From positions 18,536,720 to 18,600,719 of the forward strand of contig JAYKKT010000086.1 of NCBI GenBank assembly GCA_036023115.1: 64,000 nucleotides of DNA, written 5' to 3'. Positions 61,501 through 64,000 of the stretch are shown here, one piece after another. This DNA is from Brasenia schreberi. Taxonomy: Eukaryota > Streptophyta > Magnoliopsida > Nymphaeales > Cabombaceae. A program made the position numbers and the translations under genes. Numbering within the stretch: the stretch's first letter is position 1; every line of letters begins with the position of its first letter. The notes under the pieces were generated by a model, which saw nothing but the letters and a program-made list of their open reading frames with translations, searched no databases and had not been told where the DNA came from.

Positions 61501-64000
61501 TGAATACATCGGTATAAATTGTGGCTTAAATACTTTTTTGATTTGACTAACTCTCCTAAGCTAATACTAACATTTTTATTTTCATTAAAAAGCTTATAAA
61601 AATAGTTTTCTCATCTATTTTGTATATCATCATTTACCACTAAAATTTTCTCATCCTCGTCTTTTATACATCTAACAAAATTAAGATCCTTAGTTTTCTT
61701 ATCTCTAGACCTAGCTATCTTAAAAATATCTCTTTTACCCTCTTTTGAGTTGAGTTTTTTTATATAAATCCTCTCAAATTTTAATTTTTTCTTCACTGAC
61801 AGTCTTTTTCACTTCTTTCTTTGCTTTCTTATAAGCCTCTAAAGTTTCACTAGTCTTTTTAGCATAATATAATTTGTAACATGCCCTCTTTGCCTTGATT
61901 TTATCTTATACCACTTCACTCAACCACCAAGCTTCTTTTTGCGTCGGTACACCTACCTTAGATTCACATAACACATCCTTCTCCACTTTCCTAATTTGTA
62001 TAGCCATATTATTCTACATATCAGAAAGTGTACCAACATAATTCAAAACATGTTCGTGAAGGACTTTTTGTTTAAATACACCTTCTTTCTCACTTTTGAG
62101 GTTCCACCATTTAGTCCGAATAGTTCGATGCACTCTTTTCTTCTTTGTCAACATTTTTATCTGTAAATCCATAATTAAAAGTCGATATTGGGTGGTTAAA
62201 ATTTCTCTTAGAATTACCTTACAATCTTTATAACACGATCTATCTTTTTTCTAAAATAAAATAATCAATTTGTGTTTGTGATAAGCCACTCTTATAAGTA
62301 ATTAAATGTTCATCTCGTTTTTTGAAGATTGTATTGACTATAAAAAGATCAAATGCCATAACAAAATTTAAAATCTCTCTACCTTCCTCATTTATATCCC
62401 AAAACCAAAGTTTCCATGAATACCTTGATATCCTAATGCCTCTTTATCGACATGTTCATTTAAGTCTCCTCCTAAACAAATATATTTCTTTATGGAATTC
62501 TTTGAATCAACTTATCCAACTCTTCCCAAAAAACCATCTATATACTATCTTCTAGTCCTACATAGTATGCATAAGCACAAACTATATTCAAAACCTCTAC
62601 TCCTAGCACTAATTTCAACGTTATGATTCAATCACCATATCGTTGTATGTCTACTACACTATCCTTTAAATCTTTATTTATTATAATACCAACTCCGTTT
62701 TGACCATTTTTCTTTCTTGAATACCATAATTTGAAATGTGTATCAATCTCTTTTGCTTTTTCTCCAACCCACTTTGTCTCTTGTAAACATAGGATATGAA
62801 TCTTTCTCCGAATCATAGTATCTACCACCTTCATTAGTGTACTGCACAATATTCCAATATTCAAAATTTCTAAGAACCAATACAAATCTTATTATCTAGT
62901 ACTAGCTTCCTTACCCCCCGCATACGTCCATATGAAAAATGCGGAGACCCTTCGTGCAATTTGTTCACTACATTCGGGCGATAATGTAGCGGGACTAACT
63001 TCTTTACCAACACCCATCCATCATGTGAGAACCCTCTTTGTAGTTGATCCACTACATCTGGGCAAAAATGTAGAGGCCCTTGCTTACTTTCCAATGCATT
63101 CGGGTTTCGTAGTGTCACTAAGAGGGAATGCCCCAACGCAATGCTCATAATTTGTATAATCCATGGTATAAAAATCCGACCAAGTTTTACGCTGGATGTC
63201 GAAAGCCTAACACAACCCTCCTTTATCCTAGCTTGAGACCGGCCATGCAAGGGTGATCCCTTTAATACAAATGAATTATGAAGTAGTTAGCATACCATTT
63301 GGTCTATAGTTGTTCCTTCATCCATAGCTGGTTGCACAATTTAATTTTGTGGATTCTGCACCGTCTTGGGTTTTGACCTACTCACCTTTACGATCATAAT
63401 GTTGTGCATTAGCTTAGCTTAACCGAATCTGGTAAAAAATTCAGTTGATTGACATGCTGGGTCTTGTTAGGTCATGACCTGCCCACCTTTTGCGATCAGG
63501 TGCATGTCGTACATGGGCTAACTCACTGATTCACCCATATTTGGATGGTTGAATTGATTGACATGACATCCCTACTCCATTTGTGCGTGTGAGCGTGTGA
63601 TTGTCATAGAGTGCTTGTGCATGTGCATGTGTATGCTGCATGTCACATGTTTCGGAAATGGTGCCATGCTTTCACTGTTTATGAGAAAAACTTATAAAGT
63701 ACTAAAAACGCAGACATATCACGACATTTATACATGATCAAGAATTTTCAGATGCTAAATAGTATAACAAGATATGTAAATATTATAGAGCAACAATTAA
63801 ACCTGCTATGTTTTATAGTTGTGAGTGTTGGACAATTAATCATCAACATTTACAAAAGATGTCTGTAGCATAAATGAAGATGTTGAGATGGATGAGTGTT
63901 CACACAAGGAAAGACCATATACATAATGAGGTTATTAGAAACAAATTGTCGGGAGTGGTCCCAATAGAGGACAAAATGAGAGAACATCATTTAAGATGGT
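37426..64000 (+). CDS. UTP21: UTP21/WDR36 homologue, right copy, exons 1-11 in window (partial at right)
   Basis: U3 snoRNP/SSU-processome WD40 subunit of the nucleolar UTPB complex. Start ATG at 37426 gives MGIFEPFRAIGYITTGVPFS, the invariant plant N-terminus. Exons: 37426-37551, 38049-38076, 38687-38787, 43228-43431, 43563-43806, 45123-45298, 47063-47145, 48796-48868, 56201-56266, 58062-58104, 58538-58677. All have GT-AG borders and compatible phases, giving residues 1-428 with no stop. Exon 12 is expected near 65221 and the remaining ~400 residues beyond. Introns 3, 8 and 11 are swollen by transposons. This is the copy likely to be functional. Promoter motifs typical of ribosome-biogenesis genes precede it. 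Confidence 0.93.
38049..38076 (+). CDS. UTP21: UTP21 exon 2 (micro-exon)
   Basis: 28 nt between TTTGCAG and GTAAGC. Encodes CSKLTLVFV and the first base of Gly52. Supported by the plant family sequence YNC.KLTLV.VGPQ. Confidence 0.88.
38687..38787 (+). CDS. UTP21: UTP21 exon 3
   Basis: 101 nt after TTTCAG. Completes Gly52 and reads PQMPKKIRSLATYRDLTFAA then VGNEIAVFRRGHQ before GTCAGT. Residues 52-85. Confidence 0.93.
39205..39430. other. TATCG-rich intronic sequence
   Basis: In UTP21 intron 3. TATCGTCCCATATCGTAC and CATGATACGATATACCATGG resemble the termini of the hAT-like element at 19897-21090. Possibly a diverged relative; ends not defined. Confidence 0.35.
39831..40290 (+). repeat. 231-bp tandem duplication of the BED-finger segment
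   Basis: Two units start at TTTTTAGGTTTATTAAGATT, 39831 and 40062. They differ by scattered substitutions and small indels. The predicted zinc ligands are not intact in either. Confidence 0.88.
41776..42410 (+). mobile_element. 635-bp insertion with captured RRM exon (right copy)
   Basis: Copy of 1460-2094, with GGAGAAACC on both sides. The RRM exon remnant is at 42101-42298, ending at the GTGAGT donor. Confidence 0.55.
42101..42298 (+). pseudogene. Captured hnRNP-type RRM exon fragment (right copy)
   Basis: Identical to 1785-1982: RNP2-like FICGVS, TGA in place of Trp, RNP1-like RGFVFIVF, end at the splice donor. Confidence 0.75.
42599..42956 (+). mobile_element. RTE-type LINE 3' fragment (right copy)
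   Basis: Copy of 2283-2640, with the same CLRWFGHVEMRPKKA segment and 3' signature. Confidence 0.8.
43228..43431 (+). CDS. UTP21: UTP21 exon 4 (right copy)
   Basis: Residues 86-153. Sequence and splice sites identical to 2912-3115. Confidence 0.93.
43563..43806 (+). CDS. UTP21: UTP21 exon 5 (right copy)
   Basis: Residues 154-234. Identical to 3247-3490; two WD blades. Confidence 0.93.
45123..45298 (+). CDS. UTP21: UTP21 exon 6 (right copy)
   Basis: Residues 235-293. Identical to 4807-4982. Confidence 0.93.
46954..47040 (+). mobile_element. 51-bp RTE LINE 3' end with 18-bp target duplication (right copy)
   Basis: Copy of 6638-6724. LINE 46972-47022, duplications 46954-46971 and 47023-47040. 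Confidence 0.85.
47063..47145 (+). CDS. UTP21: UTP21 exon 7 (right copy)
   Basis: Residues 294-320. Identical to 6747-6829. Confidence 0.92.
48422..48651 (+). mobile_element. RTE endonuclease-domain fragment (right copy)
   Basis: Copy of 8106-8335 in intron 7. Confidence 0.65.
48796..48868 (+). CDS. UTP21: UTP21 exon 8 (right copy)
   Basis: Residues 321-345. Identical to 8480-8552. Confidence 0.93.
49192..49477 (-). repeat. Copia 3' LTR (right copy)
   Basis: 286 bp, same as 8876-9161. Confidence 0.95.
49485..50901 (-). pseudogene. Copia reverse transcriptase and RNase H (right copy)
   Basis: Same as 9169-10585: YVDDIIVTG active site, CDSNAAIQMASN in RNase H. Not further damaged than the left copy. 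Confidence 0.92.
51035..52660 (-). pseudogene. Copia protease and integrase (right copy, extra frameshifts)
   Basis: Same domains as 10719-12346. The frame open over 443 codons on the left is here split into three by the 1-base losses near 51878 (after RSDNG) and 51389. Confidence 0.88.
52781..53724 (-). pseudogene. Copia GAG region (right copy)
   Basis: Same as 12467-13410, with the two substitutions noted for the element. Confidence 0.8.
54345..54637 (-). repeat. Copia 5' LTR (right copy)
   Basis: 293 bp, one T shorter than 14031-14324. The initiator-Met primer site lies just left of it on the - strand. Confidence 0.95.
55078..55203 (-). mobile_element. tRNA-derived SINE-like element (right copy)
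   Basis: Copy of 14765-14890, with the same A- and B-box-like motifs. Confidence 0.55.
56201..56266 (+). CDS. UTP21: UTP21 exon 9 (right copy)
   Basis: Residues 346-367. Identical to 15888-15953. Confidence 0.92.
56267..58061 (+). other. UTP21 intron 9 (right copy)
   Basis: Copy of 15954-17750; its G run near 57490 is 13 long, not 15. No gene content seen. Confidence 0.7.
58062..58104 (+). CDS. UTP21: UTP21 exon 10 (right copy)
   Basis: Residues 368-381. Identical to 17751-17793. Confidence 0.9.
58538..58677 (+). CDS. UTP21: UTP21 exon 11 (right copy)
   Basis: Residues 382-428. Identical to 18227-18366. Last exon of this copy inside the window. Confidence 0.93.
58785..63255 (-). mobile_element. 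Near-full-length decayed RTE LINE (right copy)
   Basis: Copy of 18474-22945, with the same IEDD in place of the RT catalytic motif. One T fewer in the run near 62245. Confidence 0.88.
60200..61409. mobile_element. hAT-like non-autonomous element in the RTE LINE (right copy)
   Basis: Copy of 19889-21098. Element 60208-61401 with GTTTGTCC on both sides. Confidence 0.72.
63760..64000 (+). mobile_element. RTE LINE, 5'-truncated (right copy, cut by window end)
   Basis: Copy of the LINE at 23464-23930, left target duplication 63760-63773. At 63949-63962 it departs from the left copy by a 3-base insertion and three substitutions, then matches again to the window end. Confidence 0.88.

Larger units (their letters stand above)
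40317..64000. repeat. Right copy of ~40.3-kb-period direct repeat
   Basis: Second copy of 1-23690. It follows UTP21 exons 1-3 without a break, so this copy is attached to a normal gene start. It differs from the left copy by about seven isolated events and one cluster at 63949-63962, where 3 bases are inserted and three nearby bases are substituted. The cluster lies 40 bases from the window end. Confidence 0.97.

Overview
The window is nuclear DNA of a flowering plant. Spliced genes with GT-AG introns many kilobases long, a THESEUS1-type receptor kinase, RTE-type LINEs with (TTG)n tails, a Ty1/copia element with an initiator-Met tRNA primer site, tRNA-derived SINEs and long AT/CT microsatellites all fit an angiosperm with transposon-rich introns. 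I cannot name the species from sequence alone.

Two genes are recognisable. The first is the orthologue of UTP21/WDR36, a WD40 subunit of the small-subunit processome in the nucleolus (+ strand). The second is a THESEUS1-like CrRLK1L receptor kinase (- strand, start at 29268).

Layout: 1-~23690 is repeated almost exactly at 40317-64000, as a direct repeat with period 40316 falling to 40310. The left copy carries UTP21 exons 4-12 (2912-25123). UTP21 exons 1-3 lie at 37426-38787, just before the right copy, and run on into exons 4-11 (43228-58677). The gene therefore leaves the window on the right. Between 25124 and 26974 the left UTP21 copy stops without its 3' exons. On the opposite strand THESEUS1 stops inside its kinase domain, fused at 26974 to a 5'-truncated RTE LINE. 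Both truncations are explained at once if 26.97 kb is the junction of a ~40.3 kb tandem duplication. Each gene would then have one broken copy at the junction and one whole copy elsewhere. A false duplication made during assembly gives the same picture and must be excluded.

The introns are stacks of transposons. Intron 3 holds a decayed hAT transposase (BED and DUF659 regions) with an internal 158-bp triplication. That is interrupted by a 635-bp insertion carrying an hnRNP-type RRM exon that still has its splice donor, and an RTE fragment follows. Intron 8 holds a 5.4-kb Copia element in antisense with a 5-bp target duplication. Intron 11 holds a near-full-length decayed RTE split by a 1.2-kb hAT-like element, then a 467-bp RTE with a 14-bp target duplication and a SINE with a 15-bp target duplication. 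The 29.3-37.4 kb stretch between the two divergent genes holds no recognisable gene. It contains a SINE head, large microsatellites, a minisatellite, and a 2.56-kb hAT-like element (with gypsy protease remnants) that ends next to the UTP21 promoter motifs.

I found no RNA genes, CRISPR arrays or evidence of a new enzymatic system. The most interesting signal is the duplication with reciprocal truncation and its nested history.
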